From positions 620,001-684,000 of the forward strand of contig NZ_BMMU01000001.1 of assembly GCF_014646095.1 (NCBI RefSeq): 64,000 nt of DNA. Direction: 5' to 3'. This document shows positions 9,410 to 16,475 of the stretch, piece by piece. A program made the position numbers and the translations under genes. Within the stretch, counting starts at the first letter, position 1. Each line of letters opens with the position of its first letter. The notes beneath the pieces are model-generated. The model was not told the origin of the DNA and ran no database searches. It saw nothing but the letters and a program-made list of their open reading frames with translations. Source of the stretch: Streptomyces lacrimifluminis. GTDB lineage: Bacteria > Actinomycetota > Actinomycetes > Streptomycetales > Streptomycetaceae.

Positions 9410-10545
9410 TGCGGCGGATTCCTGCACTGGTCGTGGCACTGGCGATCGCTCTCTTCCTGGTGCCCACGACGACCGCGACGGCCGCCGACCCACCGACCGT
9501 CAAGGTCTCCAAGTCCCAGGCGGGAACCGGTGACTCCATCGTCGTCACGGGGGCCGGCTGGCAGCCGAAGACGCTGCTGATGATGCTGATCTGCGGCCGG
9601 TCCGCGCCGGGCCGGGGAGTGATCGGTGGCACCAACTCCTGTGCCAACGCGGACGCGAGAGCCGTCACCACCGACACGTTGGGCGGCTTCAGCAAGAACC
9701 TGCCGGTGACCGAACCGCCGGTGCCGTGTCCCTGCGTGGTGCACGTGGCGACGGTGACGGGAGGGTCGCAGGCGGCGGCCGACGCGGTGTTCACGGTGGC
9801 GGGGCACCCGGTCGAACCACTGCCCGCGCAGACCGGCACGGGCCGTCTCTCGGTCCTCACCGACCCGCGGCTCGACGGTTCGAGCGGACTGTTGACCTGG
9901 TTCGGGGCGCCGCCCACCCGGACGCTGACGGTCACCGTCGGCAACCTCGGTACTGCGGCCGTCAAGGACCCGGTCTTCCGGATCGGCACCTCCCACGGGG
10001 TGTTCGCCCCGCAGTGGGAGGAACAGCAGTGGCGCGGCACGATCCAGCCGGGCGGGAAGGCACGCGTCGAGCTGCCGGTCGCCCTGGCGAGCGGGGCGCA
10101 CGGTGACTACACGGTCTCGCTGAGGTACGGCGACAAGGTGCTCGCCGAGCAGCCGTGGGGCGTGGGCCGGCCGTGGGGCGTGACCCTGTTCTGGGTCCTG
10201 GCCGGTGTCGTCGTACCGGCGGCGCTGTTCCGCGTCGGGATGGCTGTGGTGGACCGGGTACGGCCACGCGGACCGGGCGGCGCGGGCGGCGCGGGCGGGC
10301 GGCCGTCGGCGCGCCGTGGCAGGACGCTGCGGATGCCCGAACTGACCCTGCGCATGCCGAGGGTGGGCGCACGGGAGGACCACGAACAGCCCCGGCCGGC
10401 GACCGCTTCCACCGCCCTGCCGTGGTTCACCCCCGACGCCGACCCGGGAGCGGGCGCCGGCGCGGGTGCGGGTGTGGACACGGGCATCGACGCCGGCGCG
10501 GGCACTGCGACGACCAACACGACGAAGACGAAGGGGAACACGTGA
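9409..10545 (+). CDS. Membrane-anchored secreted Ig-like/neocarzinostatin-like domain protein
   Basis: 378 residues. A signal peptide (1-25) is followed by a beta-sandwich starting TVKVSKSQAGTGDSIVVTG, which resembles the Ig-like fold of neocarzinostatin-type and bacterial Ig domains, with four or five cysteines (ICGRS, NSCAN, PCPC). A second beta domain follows (NLGTAAVKDPVFRIG), then one transmembrane helix (about 257-280) and a long disordered cytosolic tail rich in Gly, Ala, Arg and Thr. The ATG at 9409 overlaps the preceding stop (TGATG); a GTG one codon earlier is equally possible. It overlaps the next gene by four bases. Ligand unknown. Confidence 0.6.
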   Translation: MRRIPALVVALAIALFLVPTTTATAADPPTVKVSKSQAGTGDSIVVTGAGWQPKTLLMMLICGRSAPGRGVIGGTNSCANADARAVTTDTLGGFSKNLPVTEPPVPCPCVVHVATVTGGSQAAADAVFTVAGHPVEPLPAQTGTGRLSVLTDPRLDGSSGLLTWFGAPPTRTLTVTVGNLGTAAVKDPVFRIGTSHGVFAPQWEEQQWRGTIQPGGKARVELPVALASGAHGDYTVSLRYGDKVLAEQPWGVGRPWGVTLFWVLAGVVVPAALFRVGMAVVDRVRPRGPGGAGGAGGRPSARRGRTLRMPELTLRMPRVGAREDHEQPRPATASTALPWFTPDADPGAGAGAGAGVDTGIDAGAGTATTNTTKTKGNT

Positions 10546-11873
10546 GAACGCAACGGAGACGGAGCGTGGGCGCGGCAGGGGCCCTGTTGCTGCTCGGCGG
10601 AGCGGGCGGTGTCCTGCTGGGCATGGCCGCGGCGGGGCCCGCCCAGGCCGCCGAGGTGTCGTACGCGACCAGGTGCGTGCCACCGGCGGCCTCCGGCCTG
10701 GACCCGGTCGACGGCACGACCAAGGTGGAGATCACCGCGCCCGCGACGGCGAAGGTCGGCGACGAGGTCGACGTGGTCTGGAAGTTCACCCAGGCCGCGT
10801 CCAAGAACCCGGACCTGATCGACCTCCCGGCCAACTCGGTCCAGCCGAGCGGGGTGTTGAAGGCGGCCGGGGCGCAGACCGCCGACATCGCGATGGTGGG
10901 CCCGCGCGAGAACCCGGCGATACCCAAGGGCGGGGCGATGGTCCTGTCCGACATGAAGGGCAAGGTGAAACTGACCACGGCGGGGGACGTGACGCTGACA
11001 CCGGACGCGTACACGATCAACGCCTTCGGGACGGACACGAAGTGCGCGCCGACCGAGGCGGTGCAGTCGTCGGCGACGATCAAGGTGACGGCGGGGGGCG
11101 GCGGTTCACCGTCCACGTCGACCTCGCCCACGCCGACGCCGACGGGTTCCGAGTCCTCGACCCCGACCCCGACACCGACGCCGACTCCGACCGGGTCGCC
11201 GAGCAGCACACCGAGTGCGACTCCGACGGACGGCGGCGAGACGGACTTCACCGGGAAACTCGTGCAGGTCCCGTACAAGTGCGTGACGCCCATCGGCGAC
11301 AAGGACGTGACGTCACCCATTCAGATCAACGCCAAGAAGAACGGCGGGAGTTACGACATCACGGTCCAGTTCAAGGGCTCGGTGATGGACAGTCCGGCGG
11401 ACCTCCCGGCGGACTCGGTGAAGCCGTCCATGGAGGTCGTCCTTGGCGGGTCCGACACGGGCACGGTCCATGTCGAGGGCCCGGCCAACACGGAGCCGAT
11501 CAAGACCGGCGACGCCATGACGATCTCCGACATGACGGGCACGTACAAGCCGGGCGCGACCGGTGAATCGACTCTGTCACCAGGCGTGTTGACGGTGAAC
11601 GCCCTCGGCACGACGACCACCTGCACCCCGTCCGAGTCGATGGTCTCCCTGACCCTGGACACGGAGGAACAGGCGAGCGGAGCGGCTGGCGGTTCCTCGA
11701 CGTCCGGCGGCACGACGTCCGGCTCCGGCGGTACGTCGACCAGCGGCGGCCTCGCCAACACGGGCGCCGAGAGCGACGGCGCCCTGAAGGCGCTGGGACT
11801 GGTGGCCGGAACGGTGATCCTGGCGGGCGTGGCGGTGTTCACGTTCATGCCGGGACGGCGGCGCCTGGGCTGA
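10542..11873 (+). CDS. Sortase-anchored surface protein with two repeated domains and LANTG motif
   Basis: 443 residues from a GTG that overlaps the previous stop (GTGA). A signal peptide (1-38) precedes two copies of the Cys-bracketed beta domain also found in the LPQTG protein: copy 1 about residues 42-185, from YATRC to TKCAPT, and copy 2 about 242-370, from VPYKC to TTTTCTPS. A Thr/Pro/Ser linker (PTPTPT) separates them. The C-terminus has a Gly/Ser spacer, LANTG (about 404-408), a hydrophobic helix and RRR. LAxTG is the pattern preferred by streptomycete class E sortases, so this protein and the LPQTG protein may use different enzymes. No sortase gene is present in the window. A terminator-like hairpin follows. 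Confidence 0.8.
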   Translation: MRTQRRRSVGAAGALLLLGGAGGVLLGMAAAGPAQAAEVSYATRCVPPAASGLDPVDGTTKVEITAPATAKVGDEVDVVWKFTQAASKNPDLIDLPANSVQPSGVLKAAGAQTADIAMVGPRENPAIPKGGAMVLSDMKGKVKLTTAGDVTLTPDAYTINAFGTDTKCAPTEAVQSSATIKVTAGGGGSPSTSTSPTPTPTGSESSTPTPTPTPTPTGSPSSTPSATPTDGGETDFTGKLVQVPYKCVTPIGDKDVTSPIQINAKKNGGSYDITVQFKGSVMDSPADLPADSVKPSMEVVLGGSDTGTVHVEGPANTEPIKTGDAMTISDMTGTYKPGATGESTLSPGVLTVNALGTTTTCTPSESMVSLTLDTEEQASGAAGGSSTSGGTTSGSGGTSTSGGLANTGAESDGALKALGLVAGTVILAGVAVFTFMPGRRRLG

Positions 11874-11888
11874 ACGGCGACAACGTCA

Positions 11889-11926
11889 GGACCCCGCTCC
11901 GGAGCGTGCTGCCGCGGGCGGGGTCC
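11889..11926. terminator. Hairpin between convergent genes
   Basis: A 9-bp GC-rich inverted repeat (11889-11897 with 11918-11926) around a 20-base loop, without a T-run. It lies just after the surface operon and before the convergent tiny ORFs, and probably works in both directions. Confidence 0.5.
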
Positions 11927-11966
11927 GGCGTTCTCCGCTGTCTCGAAGGTGCTGCTCACGCGCTGC

Positions 11967-12167
11967 TCATGTGCGGCTGTGGGCATCCAGCAGATGGGCC
12001 CGGAGCCGTACGTTCGCGTCGCTGACCGCGCTGTAGTCGAACGCGGCCTGCGCGGCGCTCCGGCGCGCGGCGAACTCCTGACAGGCCTCGCAGCCGTCCA
12101 TCGGTGCGGGTGGGCGGTACTCCTCGTAGGACGGATAGAGCGGCGGGCGCGGCGGGCGCGGTGTCAT
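11967..12167 (-). CDS. Tiny CxxC/His protein, third of an overlapping trio
   Basis: 66 residues, translated from an ATG that overlaps the stop of the preceding ORF by four bases (ATGA). The N-terminus is Pro/Tyr-rich. CEAC at about residues 26-29 and HLLDAH at 58-63 could bind a metal, likely zinc. The CEACQEFAARRSAA segment aligns by eye with CDVCEALAAQRDAA of the preceding 57-residue ORF, so the two look like diverged tandem copies. I do not recognise the family. Such small proteins are often found beside XRE/DUF397 regulator pairs in Streptomyces; that link is contextual only. Confidence 0.55.
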   Translation of the reverse strand: MTPRPPRPPLYPSYEEYRPPAPMDGCEACQEFAARRSAAQAAFDYSAVSDANVRLRAHLLDAHSRT

Positions 12168-12337
12168 GGCGCACACCCCCGTCCGTTTCTGCCGTGCTCC
12201 ATCAACTCCCTCTCGCAGTCGCCCACTTCGCCCGCACGACCGGCCTCCAGAGCCGCGTCCCGCTGCGCGGCCAGCGCCTCGCACACGTCGCAGGGCGGGG
12301 CCTTGGCCGTCGTAGGGGGCGTGGCGGACGTGTTCAC
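12164..12337 (-). CDS. Tiny CxxC protein, second of an overlapping trio
   Basis: 57 residues from a GTG that overlaps the stop of the upstream ORF by four bases (GTGA). CDVC at residues 16-19, Cys41, His48 and Cys55 are potential metal ligands. A helical AAQRDAALEAG segment resembles the AARRSAAQAAF segment of the downstream ORF. It is below usual gene-calling size in this frame because a longer open frame extends upstream with no similarity to anything. Support comes from the double coupling (four-base overlaps on both sides) and the paralogy. Function unknown. Confidence 0.5.
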   Translation of the reverse strand: MNTSATPPTTAKAPPCDVCEALAAQRDAALEAGRAGEVGDCERELMEHGRNGRGCAP

Positions 12338-12492
12338 GCCGACCACCGTGCGAGAGCCGCCTCCAGGGAGCGCAGGACCTCGGGGGTCGGCGCCGCCCAG
12401 GCACCGGACGGGGTCCAGGTGGGCGCGGGGGCGGCGCGGTGGGTGATGGAGCGGGGACGGCGGGGGAGACGGGGGAGGGAGGTCGTCGTCAT
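12334..12492 (-). CDS. Tiny basic protein, first of an overlapping trio
   Basis: 52 residues from an ATG with GAGGAG about 8 bases upstream. The N-terminus is Arg/Pro-rich; the second half, PSGAWAAPTPEVLRSLEAAL, reads as a short amphipathic helix preceded by a Trp-containing turn. It has no cysteines, unlike the next two ORFs. Its stop is fused to the start of the 57-residue ORF (GTGA overlap). It is divergent from the XRE regulator, with about 200 bp between the starts that must hold both promoters. I do not recognise the family. Confidence 0.5.
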   Translation of the reverse strand: MTTTSLPRLPRRPRSITHRAAPAPTWTPSGAWAAPTPEVLRSLEAALARWSA

Positions 12493-12693
12493 GCGGGTCA
12501 CTCCTCGGGTGGAGGTTCCGGCGTAAGCCTGTGCTGCATGCGGTCGCCGGATTACGGTGCGTGTTCAGGTACGACGAGCATGCCGCCTCAGAGGGGCGGA
12601 AACGTCGTGGACAGGGCCGGATGCCCACGTTCGGCGGGGGCTATTTCCACTACGTCCAACGGCAACCCACAGTCACCGCAGGAGGGGAACGAG

Positions 12694-13536
12694 ATGTCAC
12701 AACGACGCACCGTGACGAGCCTCAGCCAACAGCCGCGCGCCCGGTTCGCCGAGGAGCTGAAGGCGTTGCGGGAGGCGAAGGGGGACAGTCTGCGACAGCT
12801 GGGCGAGAAGGTCGGCTGGGACTTCTCCCTGTTCGGGAAGATGGAGAACGGCCACACGCTGGGCAGCGCCGACGTGGTGCAGGCACTTGACCAGTACTTC
12901 GGTGCGGACGGGTTCCTGGTGATCCTGTGGGAACTGGCACTGGGGGATCAGTCTCAGTACAAGGATCAGTACCGTACGTTCTTCCAGTTGGAGGCCGAGG
13001 CGCTCAGCATGTGGCACTTCGGGTTGAACAGCGTGCCTGGTGTGTTGCAGACCCGGGAGTACGCGACCGAGGTGCTCACGGCAGGCGGCATGCAGGGCGA
13101 GGAACTGGCCCGCCATGTCGAAGCACGCCTCAACCGTGGCGCGATGCTCGTGAGGGAGGATGCGCCCCGGTTCCGCACGATTCTGTACGAGGCAGTGCTG
13201 CGACTGATGCTGCGAGACGAGAAGGTGTGGCGTCAGCAATTGGAACACCTGCTGGCGATGTCCGAGCGCCCGAACGTAACTGTGCAGGTACTGCCGTTCA
13301 GCGTCGGGCCGTTCGGCATGATGAACACGGAGGCGATGTTCCTGCAGCCCGCAGACGGTCGCTCTGTGGCCTACACGGAGAACGACCTGCACGGCGAAGT
13401 CATCGTGGAAGGAAGCCAGATCGAGCGTCTGCAATCTGCATACGATGCGATGCGTGACTTGGCGTTGTCCCCGGCCGAGTCGCGGAGGTTCATCGGAGAG
13501 ATGTTGGAGGAAGCGCAATGCGATCCATCGATCTGA
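12694..13536 (+). CDS. XRE-family regulator with DUF5753-type C-terminal domain
   Basis: 280 residues. An N-terminal helix-turn-helix (about 18-75: LKALREAKGDSLRQLGEKVG, then FSLFGKMENG) is followed by the ligand-domain-like region typical of the large streptomycete WhiJ-like family (LNSVPGVLQTREYA, VEARLNRGAML, then MSERPNVTVQVLPF). The family is usually described as developmental or antibiotic-linked regulators acting with a DUF397 partner. The start is the ATG after GGAGGGG at 12681. The next gene overlaps by 19 bp and encodes the DUF397 protein, so the two are translated together. No target is known; the divergent tiny trio is the obvious candidate. Confidence 0.88.
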   Translation: MSQRRTVTSLSQQPRARFAEELKALREAKGDSLRQLGEKVGWDFSLFGKMENGHTLGSADVVQALDQYFGADGFLVILWELALGDQSQYKDQYRTFFQLEAEALSMWHFGLNSVPGVLQTREYATEVLTAGGMQGEELARHVEARLNRGAMLVREDAPRFRTILYEAVLRLMLRDEKVWRQQLEHLLAMSERPNVTVQVLPFSVGPFGMMNTEAMFLQPADGRSVAYTENDLHGEVIVEGSQIERLQSAYDAMRDLALSPAESRRFIGEMLEEAQCDPSI

Positions 13537-13727
13537 GTACCGTCACGTGGCGCAAGAGCAGTTACAGCAACACTGACGCCGGCCAATGCCTCGAAGTCGC
13601 CGACAACCTCCCCCTCGTCCCCGTCCGCGACTCCAAGACCCCCGACGCCCCCGCCCTCATACTCCGGGCCGGCGCCTGGACCTCCTTCGTCACCGCCGTA
13701 CGCAGCGACCAACTCCCCACCTGCTGA
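13518..13727 (+). CDS. DUF397 domain protein
   Basis: 69 residues, essentially one DUF397 domain: TWRKSSYSN at the N-terminus, QCLEVAD, then VPVRDSKTPDAP and a C-terminal WTSFVTAVR. DUF397 proteins are small partners of the XRE/DUF5753 regulators in actinomycetes and are thought to modulate them. The gene begins inside the 3' end of the regulator gene, 19 bp before its stop. Its stop codon sits in the left arm of the following hairpin. Confidence 0.88.
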   Translation: MRSIDLSTVTWRKSSYSNTDAGQCLEVADNLPLVPVRDSKTPDAPALILRAGAWTSFVTAVRSDQLPTC

Positions 13728-13750
13728 CGGACGTACGCGCCCGTCAGCAG
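13721..13750. terminator. Bidirectional hairpin, DUF397 / POT transporter
   Basis: A perfect 10-bp inverted repeat (13721-13730 and 13741-13750) with a 10-base loop between the convergent DUF397 and peptide transporter genes. It contains the DUF397 stop codon. Confidence 0.6.
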
Positions 13751-13784
13751 GTCAGGGCGGCCGGGCCGGCCGAGTGTGCGTCGA

Positions 13785-15281
13785 TCAGTTCACGTTCCCC
13801 ATCAGGGACTTCACCCTGCCCCGGTACGCCCACACCGCAGCGCCCGCCGCCACCGCGAGCACCGCCTCCAGGGCCACCACGCCCATGCGGTCGAGGTTGA
13901 CGCCCGCTACGGAGAGCAGGCCGGTCGTCGCGTCGCCCGCCGTGACCGCCAGGAACCAGACGCCCATCATCTGGGAGGCGTACTTCGCCGGGGCCATCTT
14001 GGTCGTGACCGACAGGCCGACCGGCGAGAGGGTCAGTTCGCCGACCGTCTGGATGAAGTAGATCGCCACGATCCACATCGCCGCCGCCTTGTGGCCGTCC
14101 CCGGCGATCGACAGCGGGGCCAGGAAGAGGAAGAACGAGACGCCGACCAGTACCAGGCCCGACGAGAACTTCACGATCGTGCTCGGCTCCTTGCCGCGCC
14201 GGTTCAGCGCCAGCCAGAACCAGGCGAAGACCGGGGCCAGCGCCATGATCAGCACCGGGTTCACCGACTGGTACCAGGAGACCGGGAACTCCCAGCCCAG
14301 GACGGTGTTCTCGGCGTTGCCGTCGGCGAAGATCGACAGGGTCGTGGCGCCTTGGTCGTAGATCATCCAGAAGACGGCGGCGGCCACGAAGAACCAGATG
14401 TACGCCGACATCGACCGCTGTTCGGACTCGTTCAGGTCCTGGTCGCGCTTGATCCGTGCCAGCACGACCACCGGGACGATCAGGCCGAGCAGGATCAGCG
14501 GAACCATGACCCAGTTCAGGGTGTAGTGGCCCGAGAAGCCGACGAACGCGTAGAAGACGGCCGCGACGCCCGCCCAGATCGCCGCCCTGCGCAGCGTCGC
14601 GGACTTCTCCGCGACGGACAGCGGGGTCGGGACGACGCTCGAACGCGCGTCCAGATGACGGCTGCCCAGCAGGAACTGGGCGAGACCGAGCGCCATGCCG
14701 AGCGCGGCGAGGGCGAAGCCGAGGTGCCAGTTGACCTTCTCGCCGATCGTGCCGATCACCAGGGGCGCGGCGAACGCGCCGAGGTTGATGCCCATGTAGA
14801 AAACGGTGAAGCCGCCGTCGCGGCGCGGGTCGTCCGGGCCGTCGTACAGGTGGCCGACCATGGTGGAGATGTTGGCCTTCAGCAGGCCCGAGCCGATCGC
14901 CACGAGCCCGAGGCCGGCGTAGAAGGTGCCCGCCGTCGGCAGGGCCAGGGTGAGGTGGCCGAGCATGATGACGCCGCCGGCCACGGCGACGGTCCTGCGG
15001 GGGCCCCAGACGCGGTCGCCGAACCAGCCGCCCGGCAGGGCGAGCAGGTACACGAGGGACACGTAGACGGAGCCGATCGCGGTCGCGGCCGGCACGCTGA
15101 GGTGCAGACCGCTCGGTGCGATCAGGTACAGCGGGAGCAGGGCCCGCATGCCGTAGTACGAGAACCTCTCCCACATCTCGGTCATGAAGAGGGTGGCCAG
15201 TCCGCGGGGGTGGCCGAAGAAGGATCGCGGGGAGCCGGGGGTACCCGGGGTGGGGGATTCCTTCGTCAGGCTGGACGCCAT
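13785..15281 (-). CDS. POT/PTR2-family proton-coupled peptide transporter
   Basis: 498-residue major-facilitator membrane protein with about 12-14 predicted helices. EMWERFSYYGMRALLPLYL near residues 30-48 is the family signature including the ExxERFxYY proton-coupling motif, and GGWFGDRVWGPRRT is the loop 2-3 motif. Members import di- and tripeptides with protons (DtpT type). The start at 15281 was chosen because AAGGA lies about 8 bases upstream and the protein begins like other members; an ATG ten codons earlier lacks one. The 5' leader is unusual, with a terminator-like hairpin plus U-run immediately upstream and a palindrome further up, suggesting the gene is controlled after transcription starts. 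Confidence 0.9.
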   Translation of the reverse strand: MASSLTKESPTPGTPGSPRSFFGHPRGLATLFMTEMWERFSYYGMRALLPLYLIAPSGLHLSVPAATAIGSVYVSLVYLLALPGGWFGDRVWGPRRTVAVAGGVIMLGHLTLALPTAGTFYAGLGLVAIGSGLLKANISTMVGHLYDGPDDPRRDGGFTVFYMGINLGAFAAPLVIGTIGEKVNWHLGFALAALGMALGLAQFLLGSRHLDARSSVVPTPLSVAEKSATLRRAAIWAGVAAVFYAFVGFSGHYTLNWVMVPLILLGLIVPVVVLARIKRDQDLNESEQRSMSAYIWFFVAAAVFWMIYDQGATTLSIFADGNAENTVLGWEFPVSWYQSVNPVLIMALAPVFAWFWLALNRRGKEPSTIVKFSSGLVLVGVSFFLFLAPLSIAGDGHKAAAMWIVAIYFIQTVGELTLSPVGLSVTTKMAPAKYASQMMGVWFLAVTAGDATTGLLSVAGVNLDRMGVVALEAVLAVAAGAAVWAYRGRVKSLMGNVN

Positions 15282-15309
15282 GGGTCGTTCCTTGCTGGTC
15301 GGGACGCAC

Positions 15310-15344
15310 AAAAAAGACCTTCAGCAGAAAACTCGCCAAAGGTC
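15310..15344 (-). terminator. Possible transcription attenuator in the peptide transporter leader
   Basis: On the minus strand, GACCTT (15344-15339) and AAGGTC (15321-15316) flank a 17-base loop and are followed at once by six Ts (15315-15310), ending 28 bases before the transporter ATG. A U6 tract is rare in this genome. The stem is only 6 bp, so it is weak as a stand-alone terminator and may depend on another factor. Confidence 0.45.
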
Positions 15345-15376
15345 CACGGGTGCCACTAAGAGCTTTCTTTCACCAT

Positions 15377-15394
15377 ACGACAGTTCACAGTCGT
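15377..15394 (-). promoter_or_regulatory. Near-palindrome at the transporter promoter
   Basis: The 18-bp sequence reads ACGACAGTTCACAGTCGT on the plus strand. It is symmetric except for the central pair and one mismatched pair, and abuts a TATGGT that could be a -10 box for the minus-strand transporter. It is a plausible repressor operator; the regulator is unknown. Confidence 0.4.
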
Positions 15395-15618
15395 AAATGG
15401 AAGGACTTGAGACGTGAATCACAGGTGATGGGCACGTCTTAGTCACTCATTCCAAGGTAAGAGGCGGAAATTCACCGTATAGGCACGGGTCCGGGCGTCG
15501 ACGTGCGGCGGGCGCCGGTCCCGCCGTCCCGAGTGCCCTCGCCCTAGCGTCCGAAGGTAAGAATCAAGAACGCCTGGTCACACCCCGGACGGTGTCCAGG
15601 GCGGTCTACCATCAGGTC

Positions 15619-16296
15619 ATGACCCGTGTACTGCTCGCCGAGGACGACGCGTCCATCTCGGAGCCGCTGGCCCGCGCACTGCGCCGGGAAGGTTACGAGG
15701 TCGAGGTGCGCGAGGACGGACCGACCGCGCTCGACGCAGGCATCCAGGGCGGTATCGACCTGGTCGTCCTGGACCTGGGGCTGCCCGGCATGGACGGACT
15801 CGAAGTGGCCCGCCGGCTGCGTGCCGAGGGACTGACGGTCCCGATCCTCATCCTGACCGCGCGCGCCGACGAGGTGGACACCGTCGTCGGCCTCGACGCG
15901 GGCGCCGACGACTACGTCACCAAGCCCTTCCGGCTCGCCGAACTGCTCGCCCGCGTCCGGGCCCTGCTGCGGCGCGGCGCGTCCGAGCCGCAGCAGCCGC
16001 CCGCGACACACGGGGTGCGCATCGACGTCGAGTCGCACCGCGCGTGGATGGGCGAGGAGGAACTCCAGCTCACCGCCAAGGAGTTCGACCTGCTGCGGGT
16101 GCTCGTGCGCGACGCGGGACGGGTCGTGACCCGCGACCAGCTGATGCGCGAGGTGTGGGACACGACGTGGTGGTCGTCGACCAAGACGCTCGACATGCAC
16201 ATCTCGTGGCTGCGGAAGAAGCTGGGCGACGATGCGGCGAACCCTCGGTACATCGCGACTGTCCGGGGTGTGGGCTTCCGGTTCGAGAAGAGTTAG
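15619..16296 (+). CDS. OmpR/PhoB-family response regulator
   Basis: 225 residues. The receiver domain (1-118) has Asp8/Asp9 acidic residues (AEDD), phospho-acceptor Asp52 in VLDLGLPG, Thr80 in LTARAD and Lys102 in YVTKPF. The C-terminal winged helix (130-223) contains LTAKEFDLLRVL and the recognition segment SSTKTLDMHISWLRKKLG followed by IATVRGVGFRF. It is a DNA-binding transcription regulator that should be phosphorylated by the histidine kinase encoded 179 bp downstream. The start at 15619 gives a standard N-terminus (MTRVLLAEDD); the ribosome site is weak. Target genes are unknown. Confidence 0.93.
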   Translation: MTRVLLAEDDASISEPLARALRREGYEVEVREDGPTALDAGIQGGIDLVVLDLGLPGMDGLEVARRLRAEGLTVPILILTARADEVDTVVGLDAGADDYVTKPFRLAELLARVRALLRRGASEPQQPPATHGVRIDVESHRAWMGEEELQLTAKEFDLLRVLVRDAGRVVTRDQLMREVWDTTWWSSTKTLDMHISWLRKKLGDDAANPRYIATVRGVGFRFEKS

Positions 16297-16475
16297 TCGA
16301 CCTCGCGCGTAGCCGCCGGGGGGCTTGTGCGTGGTGGCGGCTGCCGGCCCGTGGGGCTTCTCGCGCCCGCGCGGCGGTAGCCGCCTATGGGTACAGCCCC
16401 GCGCCCCTGGAAGCGCCCCTGCGGGGCGGCTTCCATGGCCGTCTCGTCGTTCATCTGCCATTGCCCGGAGGGGCC
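16297..16475. repeat. Intergenic GC-rich palindromic repeat element
   Basis: Between the response regulator and kinase genes lie several nested GC-rich inverted repeats, including cccgcgcccctggaagcg and cccctgcggggcgg (about 16397-16430). They resemble dispersed intergenic elements seen across Streptomyces genomes and are related in composition to the pair at 47145 and 47248. They may form hairpins in the transcript and affect relative expression of the kinase. The assignment to a repeat family is from memory. Confidence 0.4.

Larger units (their letters stand above)
15282..15618. other. Divergent regulatory gap, POT transporter / response regulator
   Basis: 337 bp with a lower GC content than the flanking genes. 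It holds the transporter leader (attenuator and palindrome listed separately) and must hold the response-regulator promoter, for which I see no convincing -35/-10 pair. I see no gene in it. Confidence 0.6.

Noticed and set aside
15356..15376. Six-residue leader peptide ORF (MVKESS) in the peptide transporter leader
   Set aside because: No ribosome site and its ATG overlaps the likely -10 box, so it may not even be transcribed; no run of one amino acid codon as in classic attenuation.
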